The position numbers and the translations under genes are program-made. From contig CAZOVK010000001.1 of NCBI GenBank assembly GCA_964583165.1, forward strand, positions 1-64,000: a DNA stretch of 64,000 nt, in the 5' to 3' direction. Shown here one piece after another: positions 50,918 to 58,397 of the stretch. Position 1 is the stretch's first letter. Each line of letters begins with the position of its first letter. The notes beneath the pieces were generated by a model. The model did not search any database. It worked only from the letters and a program-made list of their open reading frames with translations, and was not told the origin of the DNA. The stretch comes from CAZOVK01 sp964583165. GTDB lineage: Bacteria > Bacillota > Clostridia > Lachnospirales > WRAX01.

Positions 50918-52704
50918 ACGATAACCTCCTTGGGTATATTTATTCTCACAATCGTACCAACGCCCGGTACACTGGTTATGATTAAATCGCCGCCACACAT
51001 GGCGCTTACACGACTTCGGACGTTCTTTATGCCGTTATTGCTCCCGCCGCTTGAACCGCGCGGGGCGGCTGTGTCAAAGCCTATCCCGTCGTCGGTTATG
51101 GTGATTATGTAATCGTCTTTTGTTTCTTCTGTTTTAATCTCAACTGTGCCGCCTTCATCACGCTTTGTCACGCCATAACGCACAGCGTTTTCAACGAGCG
51201 GTTGAATCGTGAGAGCGGGTACGCGAAAGCCCGTCGCGCGTATGTCGTATTTGATTTTGAGAATGTCGCCGAAGCGCGTTTGCTCGATACTCAGATAGCG
51301 TTTGAGGTGCATCAGTTCCTTTTCTATCGGAATAATCTTCTGCTCGCCTAAGCTGTCCAGAATCCCGCGCAAGAAGTCGGCGAAATCATCAACCGTGTGA
51401 CGCGCCAAAGCCGGGTCATGCTCACACAGATAACTGATTGATGCCAATGTATTATAGATGAAATGTGGGCGTATCTGGCTAATCATCACATCAACGCGCA
51501 AATCTCTAAGCCGCTTTTCATTCTCTATACGCACAGATTCTCGTTGTTTATAATCTCTCACTATAGTAAATAGGGCACAAAACAGAAACGCGATAAACCC
51601 AATACGCGAGAAAATTCCCATTCTGCTCCAGCCTATCACTGAATAGACATAGAATTCTATACCAAACGCCACCATCATTACCACAATCCCGATATTTTCA
51701 AGGGCGCTACCGTACATCTCTTGCCTAAGAAACGCCACGGCATGATTGATAAACACCAGCACTATAGTAGCCGCAACGATAGCGATTGATATAACATAGC
51801 TATCCAAAAAATCCGCTATACCCGTTATTTGTAATGCCATTAAAAGAATCAGATTAAACGCCGAAAACCAGAACAGCGCGTCGTAACAGATGATGAATTT
51901 CCCTCGCGCCCTCACCCGATAGAACATCAGAAAAGGCATAGGACAGAGTGACAGCGCAATGACCGCTGTTATTGAGCCAAAAAATCCGTCGGCATAAATA
52001 AACGGAAAGCGCGACACCCCGAACCGCAGATAAAACGAGAAAATGACCGCGAACACCCCAAGCGACAGGCTGGATTTATGCAAATCGGCCTTGTACAGCC
52101 GTATGTGATGTGCATAGTATATAAAATAACACCCGATTATGAATATCATTATATCAAGCAAAATCTGGCCCGCGTTGTTTTCAAGACGCGTATGAACCAT
52201 CTTCAGCGCACTGCCGGCATGAAACGGGCCGACACTGCCGCCTTTTTTGCCGTATGGCGAAGTGACCGTGAATGTGATGGTTTTGCCGGCGTTTTCGCCA
52301 CTTATGCGAAGGTAACAACCACCCGGCGGAGGGGTTTTCCCGAACGGTACGTTGGAGTTATCCATATCGCTGAAAACAACTGTATCATCTATGCGGATTT
52401 CTACAAACTGTGAGTATGAAACGAAGTGGAAATACTGTTCGCCATTAAACCATTCAGGCAAGACTTTGGTTATCACTATGACTTCATTCGGGTATATATT
52501 ACCCTCGTAAGGTATCTGGAAGTCTTGTTTTTCGCCGTTTTCAAACACGCGCACCCAGCCGTCGTTAAAAGACAAGTCAGTGTGTTCCAGTTCCTTGTTT
52601 TTAATATCGTAGGGGGAGAGGAGAACGCCGCTTACAAGGATAAACAGTACACTTACTACTATAAGCACCAACGTACTTATGCCCTGTATATCATGTTTCT
52701 TCAT
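50914..52704 (-). CDS. LytS-type sensor histidine kinase with extracellular domain and 7 TM helices
   Basis: A 596-residue kinase. A first membrane helix (about 8-28), an outside beta-rich domain (about 40-170; YFHFVSYSQFVEIRIDDTVVF and GENAGKTITFTVTS look like a galactose-binding/7TMR-DISM fold), about seven membrane helices (180-385), a His_kinase domain of the LytS/YehU class with phospho-His in ISQIRPHFIYNTLASISYL, and an HATPase (PLVENAVRYGV, ITDDGIGFD, NNGIKNVRSRV). The design suits sensing of small molecules or carbohydrates outside. It is paired with the response regulator downstream. ATG at 52704 follows GGGGGGCGGGG. Confidence 0.9.
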   Translation of the reverse strand: MKKHDIQGISTLVLIVVSVLFILVSGVLLSPYDIKNKELEHTDLSFNDGWVRVFENGEKQDFQIPYEGNIYPNEVIVITKVLPEWFNGEQYFHFVSYSQFVEIRIDDTVVFSDMDNSNVPFGKTPPPGGCYLRISGENAGKTITFTVTSPYGKKGGSVGPFHAGSALKMVHTRLENNAGQILLDIMIFIIGCYFIYYAHHIRLYKADLHKSSLSLGVFAVIFSFYLRFGVSRFPFIYADGFFGSITAVIALSLCPMPFLMFYRVRARGKFIICYDALFWFSAFNLILLMALQITGIADFLDSYVISIAIVAATIVLVFINHAVAFLRQEMYGSALENIGIVVMMVAFGIEFYVYSVIGWSRMGIFSRIGFIAFLFCALFTIVRDYKQRESVRIENEKRLRDLRVDVMISQIRPHFIYNTLASISYLCEHDPALARHTVDDFADFLRGILDSLGEQKIIPIEKELMHLKRYLSIEQTRFGDILKIKYDIRATGFRVPALTIQPLVENAVRYGVTKRDEGGTVEIKTEETKDDYIITITDDGIGFDTAAPRGSSGGSNNGIKNVRSRVSAMCGGDLIITSVPGVGTIVRINIPKEVIV

Positions 52705-52764
52705 GCCCCGCCCCCCGTTGTTTACCATTGAGGTGGGTTATTAACTCGCCTCAATTTTGAGATA

Positions 52765-53706
52765 TTACTCTTCGCCCGCCTTGTCAAACAACGCCTTCGC
52801 AAAATAAGTCGCGTCAAATTCCTCTAAATCATCCGCGCCTTCGCCAAGCCCTACGAATCGTACGGGTACGCCGATTTCGTTCTGAATGGCTATAACAATA
52901 CCGCCTTTAGCCGTACCGTCTAACTTCGTAAGGATTATGCCCGTAATGCCCGCGATTTCCTTAAATACGCTGACCTGTGACAGCGCGTTTTGCCCCGTTG
53001 TCGCGTCCAGCACAATCAGCGTTTCGACATGCGCGGTTGGGTAGTCGCGGCTGATAACGCGCGAAATTTTGCGGAGTTCCTCCATGAGATTCTTTTTATT
53101 CTGGAGCCGCCCCGCTGTGTCAACAATGAGCACATCCGTTTTTCGCGCTTTGGCGGCGCTAATCGCGTCATAAACAACAGCCGCCGGGTCAGAGTTCTCG
53201 GCTTGGCTTATGACTTCAACTCCCGCGCGTGTGCCCCAGATAGTGAGTTGGTCAATCGCCGCCGCGCGGAACGTGTCAGCCGCCGCGAGTAACACCCGCT
53301 TGCCGTCGGCCTTGAGTTTTTTCGCGAGCTTCCCAATAGACGTGGTTTTGCCCACGCCGTTTACGCCAATAACGAGTATGACGGACGGGCTTGGCAGTTC
53401 AAACGCCGTTTCGTTCTGCGTCAAAATCCGTGTTATCTCTTCAATCAACAGTTCCCGAACGCCGTTACCGTCCGTTACGCGTTTCTCCTTGACCTTACCG
53501 CGTAATGCCTCTATAATCTCACCTGCGCTTGATACGCCGACATCGGCTAAAATCAAGGCTTCTTCGAGTTCCTCGAACAATTCTTCGTCAATCTTGACAA
53601 ACGCCTGCAAAACCTTGTCCACGCCGGACATGATGTTTTGGCGGGTTTTGTCCAACCCTTTTACAAGCTTGCCAAAAAAACCGAGCTTCTTTTCTTCATC
53701 TGCCAT
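52765..53706 (-). CDS. ftsY: Signal recognition particle receptor FtsY
   Basis: A 313-residue SRP GTPase that receives ribosome-SRP complexes at the membrane. The N domain (helical, about 1-95) is preceded by a short lysine-rich helix (KKLGFFGKLVKGLDKTRQNI). The G domain has the P-loop GVNGVGKTTSIGKLA, DTFRAAAIDQL, DTAGRLQNKKNLM, TKLDGTAKGG and the closing GVPVRFVGLGEGADDLEEF. No acidic A domain, as in most Firmicutes. ATG at 53706 behind GGAG. Confidence 0.97.
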   Translation of the reverse strand: MADEEKKLGFFGKLVKGLDKTRQNIMSGVDKVLQAFVKIDEELFEELEEALILADVGVSSAGEIIEALRGKVKEKRVTDGNGVRELLIEEITRILTQNETAFELPSPSVILVIGVNGVGKTTSIGKLAKKLKADGKRVLLAAADTFRAAAIDQLTIWGTRAGVEVISQAENSDPAAVVYDAISAAKARKTDVLIVDTAGRLQNKKNLMEELRKISRVISRDYPTAHVETLIVLDATTGQNALSQVSVFKEIAGITGIILTKLDGTAKGGIVIAIQNEIGVPVRFVGLGEGADDLEEFDATYFAKALFDKAGEE

Positions 53707-53738
53707 ATTCAATTCTCCAGTATGTTAAACGGGCTCTC

Positions 53739-53806
53739 ATAGCAATTCAACAAAGTAACGTAACTTCGCATATCAGCTCGGTTGCGTAAGAATATTGAAT
53801 TGCTAT
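53739..53806. repeat. 68-base element with 12-base inverted repeat ends
   Basis: ATAGCAATTCAA (53739-53750) and TTGAATTGCTAT (53795-53806) are perfect 12-base inverted repeats 44 bases apart in the gap between ftsY and the WalR-like gene. The interior has no open frame. It has the look of a miniature inverted-repeat element, or a long hairpin at the 3' end of the regulator gene. A target-site duplication is not evident. Confidence 0.5.
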
Positions 53807-53809
53807 AGA

Positions 53810-54496
53810 TTACAGAGTCCTAAAATAATATCCCGCGCCGATTTTCGTCTTGATATATTCGGGATTACCCGCGTCGTCTTCAACCTTCATGCGCAGTCTG
53901 CGTATCGTAACGTCAACCGTTCTCACGTCGCCGAAATACTCATAACCCCAGACCTTTTCTAACAGGGTTTCGCGCGAGAACACATGCCCGCTCTGTGATG
54001 CCATGAATTTTAGCAATTCAAACTCATTGGGCGTGAGAGAGAGCGGCTCACCGTCCTTTATACAATCCATAATCGCAAGGTCGATGCGAATGCGCCCGAA
54101 GTCCATGACGTCTTTGGCGGGGGGTGGGGTGGGTTCTGTGCGGCGCAGGTTCGCTTTCACGCGCGCCATAAGCTCACGGTTCCCGAACGGTTTTGTCACA
54201 TAGTCGTCAGCGCCAAACTCTAACCCCAACACCTTGTCTACCTCTTCGGCGCGCGCCGTTAGCATGATAATCGGCACGTTTGAGTTCTTGCGAATGCGCT
54301 TGCAGACCTCAAAGCCATCGAGTTTAGGCATCATGATGTCAAGGATTAGCAAGTCGGGCTTGTCGCGCTCAAATGCCGCCAGCCCCGCTTCACCGTCGGA
54401 GGCCGTCAAGACATTATAACCCTCTTTTATGAGGTTGAACGCGATAATATCAACGATATTCTTCTCGTCATCAACAACCAGTACAGTTTTAGACAT
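53810..54496 (-). CDS. walR: OmpR-family response regulator, WalR/YycF-like
   Basis: A 228-residue regulator. Receiver at 1-120 (VVDDEKN, Asp in LLILDIMMPKLDGFE, Thr in MLTARAEE, Lys in YVTKPF) and a winged helix at 135-228. The recognition segment WGYEYFGDVRTVDVTIRRLR is almost the WalR/YycF consensus. WalR controls cell-wall hydrolases in Firmicutes and is often essential. No walK kinase is next to it; it lies between truA and ftsY. A YycI-like gene is found 28 kb away. Naming is by similarity of the DNA-binding helix; another OmpR regulator such as PhoP is possible. Confidence 0.75.
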   Translation of the reverse strand: MSKTVLVVDDEKNIVDIIAFNLIKEGYNVLTASDGEAGLAAFERDKPDLLILDIMMPKLDGFEVCKRIRKNSNVPIIMLTARAEEVDKVLGLEFGADDYVTKPFGNRELMARVKANLRRTEPTPPPAKDVMDFGRIRIDLAIMDCIKDGEPLSLTPNEFELLKFMASQSGHVFSRETLLEKVWGYEYFGDVRTVDVTIRRLRMKVEDDAGNPEYIKTKIGAGYYFRTL

Positions 54497-54505
54497 ATAC
54501 ACCTC

Positions 54506-55246
54506 TCAGTATATTATTTCGAGTAGCGTAAGCCCCGAAGCGGGCGCGGTAGGCCCCGCCTTGCTTCGGTCGGTTGACGCGATTATTTTGGGCATGTCGG
54601 CCGCCTGTATTTTGTGGCGACCGACGAGTATCAGTGTTCCCGCGATAATGCGCACCATATTGTATAAGAAGCCGCCGCCTGTCACGGTTATGTTTATAAG
54701 CGGCGAATCGGCTGTGACGTTTAAGTCATAAATTGTTCTCACTGTGGTTTTCGCGTGTGAGCCGACAGAGCAGAAGCCCGCGAAGTCGTGAGTGCCGATA
54801 AAAGCGCGTGTGGCTTCTTGCATTGAAGGTATATCAAGCTTTTCGCGTACCCAGTGAGTATATCGGCGTTCGAGTGGGTTAGGATAATCGCTGTTCCAGA
54901 TTTTATATCGATAAGTTTTTCGCTTTGCGCCAAAGATGGGGTGAAAAACATCATCAACCGATTCAGCCGCAACAGCCGTTATATCGGGCGGCAAGAATGT
55001 ATTAAGCGCGTAGGGTATGCGTGATATAGGTATCTTTTGAAGCTCGTCAGGCACGGTGAACGCCGCGCGTTGACCGAGGGCATGAACGCCCGCGTCTGTG
55101 CGGCTTGCGCCCAAAACATCAACCGTGAAGCCGTAGAGTTTCGTCAGTGCCGCGCCGACGGTGTCTTGAACCGACACGGCGTTTTGCTGACTCTGCCAGC
55201 CCGCATAATTCGTGCCGTCATACGCCAGCGTCAGCAGAACCTTCAT
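54506..55246 (-). CDS. truA: tRNA pseudouridine(38-40) synthase TruA
   Basis: A 246-residue enzyme that makes pseudouridine at positions 38-40 of tRNA anticodon arms. The catalytic Asp is in the motif ASRTDAGVHALGQ. The dimer-type duplicate fold is complete, with LLTLAYDGTNYAGWQ at the start and GGGFLYNMVRIIAGTLI close to the end. ATG at 55246 overlaps the ecfT stop (ATGA), so the gene is part of the ECF operon, which is the usual place in Firmicutes. Confidence 0.96.
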   Translation of the reverse strand: MKVLLTLAYDGTNYAGWQSQQNAVSVQDTVGAALTKLYGFTVDVLGASRTDAGVHALGQRAAFTVPDELQKIPISRIPYALNTFLPPDITAVAAESVDDVFHPIFGAKRKTYRYKIWNSDYPNPLERRYTHWVREKLDIPSMQEATRAFIGTHDFAGFCSVGSHAKTTVRTIYDLNVTADSPLINITVTGGGFLYNMVRIIAGTLILVGRHKIQAADMPKIIASTDRSKAGPTAPASGLTLLEIIY

Positions 55247-56040
55247 AGCCAATTCACCGCCAGAACCACAGCCGAGAACACGCAAAGCATACAAAGCCCA
55301 CAATAATCTCGGCGTGAAAACCTCATCACCTTCATGCGCGTGCGCCCGACATCCCCGCGATAACAGCGTGACTCCATTGCATTCGCGAGTTCGTAAGCGC
55401 GGCGAAACGCAGACACGAACAGCGGCACCAATAGCGGTATCAACGCTTTCGCCTTCTTGAGCAAACCACCCGTATCGAAATCTGCTCCACGCGACATCTG
55501 CGCTTTCGTAATCTTGTCTAGCTCTTCCGATAGGGTGGGTATAAAACGTAGCGCAATCGTCATCATCATTGCGAGTTCATGCGCGGGTAGACCTATTACC
55601 TTTAACGGTTTCAGCGCAAATTCAATCGCATCGGTGAGTTGCATGGGTGTTGTCGTGAGTGTCAAGAGTGATGTGGCAATCACGAGCAAAGACAAACGCC
55701 CCAACATGCGCGCCGCCGTATAAAGCCCCTCCAGTGTAAACCTAATCACGCCCCACTCGAAGAACACCTGTTCTCCGGGCGTGAAAAACAGGTTTAATAC
55801 AGCCGTGAAAGCCACAACCGTCAGTATTGCCCTAAGCCCATTCAGAATCTGTTTCGCGGGCACATGTGATATGATTATCAGCGTAATCATAGCGGCCGCG
55901 GGTATCAGATATGCCACGGGCTTTGCCACAACAAACAACAAAGCCACAAACAGACACACAGCAAACAGCTTGAGCCGCGCATCAAGCTTATGGAGAATAC
56001 TTTCAGTTGGATAATATTGACCGAGGGTAATGTTTTTCAT
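55243..56040 (-). CDS. ecfT: ECF transporter transmembrane subunit EcfT
   Basis: A 265-residue membrane protein with about five to six helices. The two Ala-Arg-Gly-type coupling helices that contact the ATPases are seen in KAQMSRGADFDTG and a second late motif ANAMESRCYRGD. EcfT joins the ATPases to vitamin-binding S components, none of which is encoded in the window, so this is probably the group II shared module. It is separated from the ecfA genes by two small genes. Confidence 0.94.
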   Translation of the reverse strand: MKNITLGQYYPTESILHKLDARLKLFAVCLFVALLFVVAKPVAYLIPAAAMITLIIISHVPAKQILNGLRAILTVVAFTAVLNLFFTPGEQVFFEWGVIRFTLEGLYTAARMLGRLSLLVIATSLLTLTTTPMQLTDAIEFALKPLKVIGLPAHELAMMMTIALRFIPTLSEELDKITKAQMSRGADFDTGGLLKKAKALIPLLVPLFVSAFRRAYELANAMESRCYRGDVGRTRMKVMRFSRRDYCGLCMLCVFSAVVLAVNWL

Positions 56041-56076
56041 TTCTGTCCTTTGTGGGCGGGTTTGCCCATACTTGTA

Positions 56077-56409
56077 TTATCGCGTATCGCGGTATTGTTT
56101 TTGTCGCATGAGTTCGAGAATGACGTCTTGTGAATCGGGTTGGATACTGCCTTCAGCGCGTTTGTTCAGCCGCCTAAAGCCGCACTTCTGACATTCATGC
56201 AAAATCTGATAGCCCTTTTGTGAGCTAAATGTAATATCTATCGGCTTCATCACACCGCCACAGTCACTCGCGCGGTCACCCGGCTCAACATCTACGTGAA
56301 GACTATGTAGGCAGAACGGGCAGTGGTTGCGATAACTGCGTTCGAGCGGTTTTACGTCAGCACCGCAATGGGCGCATATGAAGCCTGTGTTTTCGGTCTT
56401 TTTGCTCAT
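56077..56409 (-). CDS. RNHCP-domain zinc-ribbon protein
   Basis: A 110-residue protein named by its motif: YRNHCPFCLHSLHVD matches the RNHCP domain. With ICAHCG and HECQKCGFRR it has three pairs of Cys, so it probably binds two zinc ions. The molecular role of the family is unknown. It overlaps the small basic protein gene upstream by 4 bases and lies 37 bases before ecfT. Confidence 0.83.
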   Translation of the reverse strand: MSKKTENTGFICAHCGADVKPLERSYRNHCPFCLHSLHVDVEPGDRASDCGGVMKPIDITFSSQKGYQILHECQKCGFRRLNKRAEGSIQPDSQDVILELMRQKQYRDTR

Positions 56410-56684
56410 TTTTGTTTATACACCTTATACCATTCATATCTTGCGCGTTTCAGCTCGGCGGGTGTTGTCGGGCGCTCACAGCCCATGCGAACGAGGTCGT
56501 CTAGGTAGGCTTCAAAACTCTTATACCACGTAAACTCCATGATGTCGTAAGTGTTGAACACGCGCTTGAATTTGCTTCCGTTCCCGATTTCGTCTTTGGC
56601 GCGGCGCACTCGGCGTGCGGCGCATCTTTTGCCGTACTTGCTTCTGTCTTTAGGGCATGGGTATTTGCGGTAACTCCTGCTCAT
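56406..56684 (-). CDS. Small basic protein of unknown function
   Basis: A 92-residue basic protein that I do not recognise. The first 35 residues are very rich in Arg and Lys with two Cys (YPCPKDRSKYGKRCAARR), resembling an RNA-binding tail. The rest is helical, with aromatic residues (YDIMEFTWYKSFEAYLDDL). ATG at 56684 has GGGAGGT. It lies two bases after ecfA2 and overlaps the RNHCP gene, so it is clearly translated within the operon. The RNHCP partner suggests a nucleic-acid role; that is inference. Confidence 0.7.
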   Translation of the reverse strand: MSRSYRKYPCPKDRSKYGKRCAARRVRRAKDEIGNGSKFKRVFNTYDIMEFTWYKSFEAYLDDLVRMGCERPTTPAELKRARYEWYKVYKQK

Positions 56685-56686
56685 AT

Positions 56687-57535
56687 TTACCTCCCAAGGA
56701 TTTTCAGAATCCTTTCGACAGCTTGACTTGTGGTGAATACCGTATCATCAATCTTTATGCCACGTTTTTTGAGCATTTCAAACGCGTAGAATATCTGGGG
56801 CGCGGCAAGCCCGAGCTTCTCCAGCTCTGTATTGCGCGTGAAAATGGATTTTGGTGTGTCGTCCATAACGATTTGACCGCGCGACAGGACGAGTACGCGC
56901 GAAACATACTCCGCTATCTCCTCCATACTATGCGATACGAGGATGATGGTCAGCCCAAGTGTTCTGTGCATGTCGGCTATGCGGTTCATGATTTCGCGCC
57001 GCCCGCGTGGGTCAAGCCCGGCGGCGGGTTCGTCTAAAATAAGGACTTGTGGGCGCATGGCGAGCACACCCGCGAGGGCAACGCGCCGTTTTTGACCGCC
57101 CGATAACTCGAACGGTGACTTATCGCGCAATTCCGCCGCTATACCGACTAAATCGAGCGCCCAACTTACACGTTCAGCTAATTCGCCCTCACTCACGCCA
57201 CAATTGATAGGCCCAAACGCCACATCTTTCTCTACGGTTTCTTCAAAGAGTTGATGTTCGGGGTACTGGAACAACAACCCCACCTTTCGGCGTACATCAC
57301 GCAACGCGCTTTTGTCTGCGCCAATAGCTACCCCGTCGATAAGTATGTCGCCAGAAGCGGGTTTGAGAAGCCCGTTTAGATGTTGAATCAGCGTAGACTT
57401 GCCCGAGCCTGTCGCCCCGATTAAGCCCACGAATGAGCCTGATTCTATCGTGAAACTCACATCGGTCAGCGCGTTTTTCGCGAACGGTGTACCTACATTG
57501 TATATATAGTTGATGTTTCTCGCTTCGATTTTCAA
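56687..57535 (-). CDS. ecfA2: ECF transporter ATPase EcfA2
   Basis: A 282-residue ABC ATPase. Walker A GATGSGKSTLIQHL, Q loop GLLFQYPEHQLFEETV, signature FELSGGQKRRVALAG, Walker B VLILDEPAAGLDPRGR and the switch His in LVSHSMEEIAEY are present. It forms a heterodimer with EcfA1. The start is TTG at 57535 behind GGGG, four bases after the ecfA1 stop. The C-terminal EcfA-specific helical tail is complete. Confidence 0.95.
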   Translation of the reverse strand: MKIEARNINYIYNVGTPFAKNALTDVSFTIESGSFVGLIGATGSGKSTLIQHLNGLLKPASGDILIDGVAIGADKSALRDVRRKVGLLFQYPEHQLFEETVEKDVAFGPINCGVSEGELAERVSWALDLVGIAAELRDKSPFELSGGQKRRVALAGVLAMRPQVLILDEPAAGLDPRGRREIMNRIADMHRTLGLTIILVSHSMEEIAEYVSRVLVLSRGQIVMDDTPKSIFTRNTELEKLGLAAPQIFYAFEMLKKRGIKIDDTVFTTSQAVERILKILGR

Positions 57536-57539
57536 TGTT

Positions 57540-58379
57540 TTAACCCCGTGTAGTTTTGGTGATTAGAGCATAGAGCGCGTCAGACAGTTCTTTCGCGTCA
57601 AGAATACCACGCGGCAGGTTCACACCCTTTGAAATCAGCTTGTTCGCCACTTCGGCCGCTTGCGGAACGTCTAAACCCAAGCCCTTTATAAGCTCGGTAT
57701 CTGAGAACACCTCACGCGGAGTGCCGTCTAAGCGTATCTCACCGCCGTCCATAACGATAACGCGGTCAGCGCGGACGGCTTCTTCCATGAAATGAGTGAT
57801 GTGAACGATAGTTATGTGTTCTTCGCGGTTCAGGCGCAAGATGGTGTCCATAACCTCACCGCGCCCCGAAGGGTCAAGCATGGCCGTCGCTTCGTCTAAG
57901 ATTATCATTTGCGGGCGCATGGCAAGAATCCCCGCGATTGCGACGCGTTGTTTCTGCCCGCCCGACAGTAGATGTGGGCTTCTGTCGCGGTATTCTGTCA
58001 TGTTTACAAGCCTTAACGCCTCATCAACGCGCCGTCTTATCTCGTCAGGCGCAATCCCTAGGTTTTCGGGGCCGAACGCCACGTCGTCCTCAACGGTTGT
58101 TGCGATAATCTGGTTATCGGGGTTCTGGAACACAAGCCCCGCATGACTTCTGATTTGCCATATGTTATCGGGTTCAGACGACAGCAACCCCGCAATGCGG
58201 ATTTCGCCAGAAGTGGGTAATAACAAAGCGTTAATAAGCCGCGCTAAGGTTGACTTACCTGTGCCGTTCGCGCCGAGAATCGCGACAAATTCGCCCGCGG
58301 TTACGCATATGTTTAGGTTATTGACGGCCTCTATCGTTGAATTGTCATACCGAAAGTGTAGGTTGTTGGTTTCAATCAT
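57540..58379 (-). CDS. ecfA1: ECF transporter ATPase EcfA1
   Basis: A 279-residue ABC ATPase, first gene of the ECF module. Motifs: Walker A GANGTGKSTLARLI, Q loop GLVFQNPDNQIIATTVEDD (the DNQ pattern typical of EcfA1), signature HLLSGGQKQRVAIAG, Walker B MIILDEATAMLDPSGR and switch His in VHITHFMEEA. ATG at 58379 has AGGAG upstream. The operon continues ecfA2, two small genes, ecfT, truA. Confidence 0.96.
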   Translation of the reverse strand: MIETNNLHFRYDNSTIEAVNNLNICVTAGEFVAILGANGTGKSTLARLINALLLPTSGEIRIAGLLSSEPDNIWQIRSHAGLVFQNPDNQIIATTVEDDVAFGPENLGIAPDEIRRRVDEALRLVNMTEYRDRSPHLLSGGQKQRVAIAGILAMRPQMIILDEATAMLDPSGRGEVMDTILRLNREEHITIVHITHFMEEAVRADRVIVMDGGEIRLDGTPREVFSDTELIKGLGLDVPQAAEVANKLISKGVNLPRGILDAKELSDALYALITKTTRG

Positions 58380-58397
58380 CTTAAATCTCCTAGGCGG

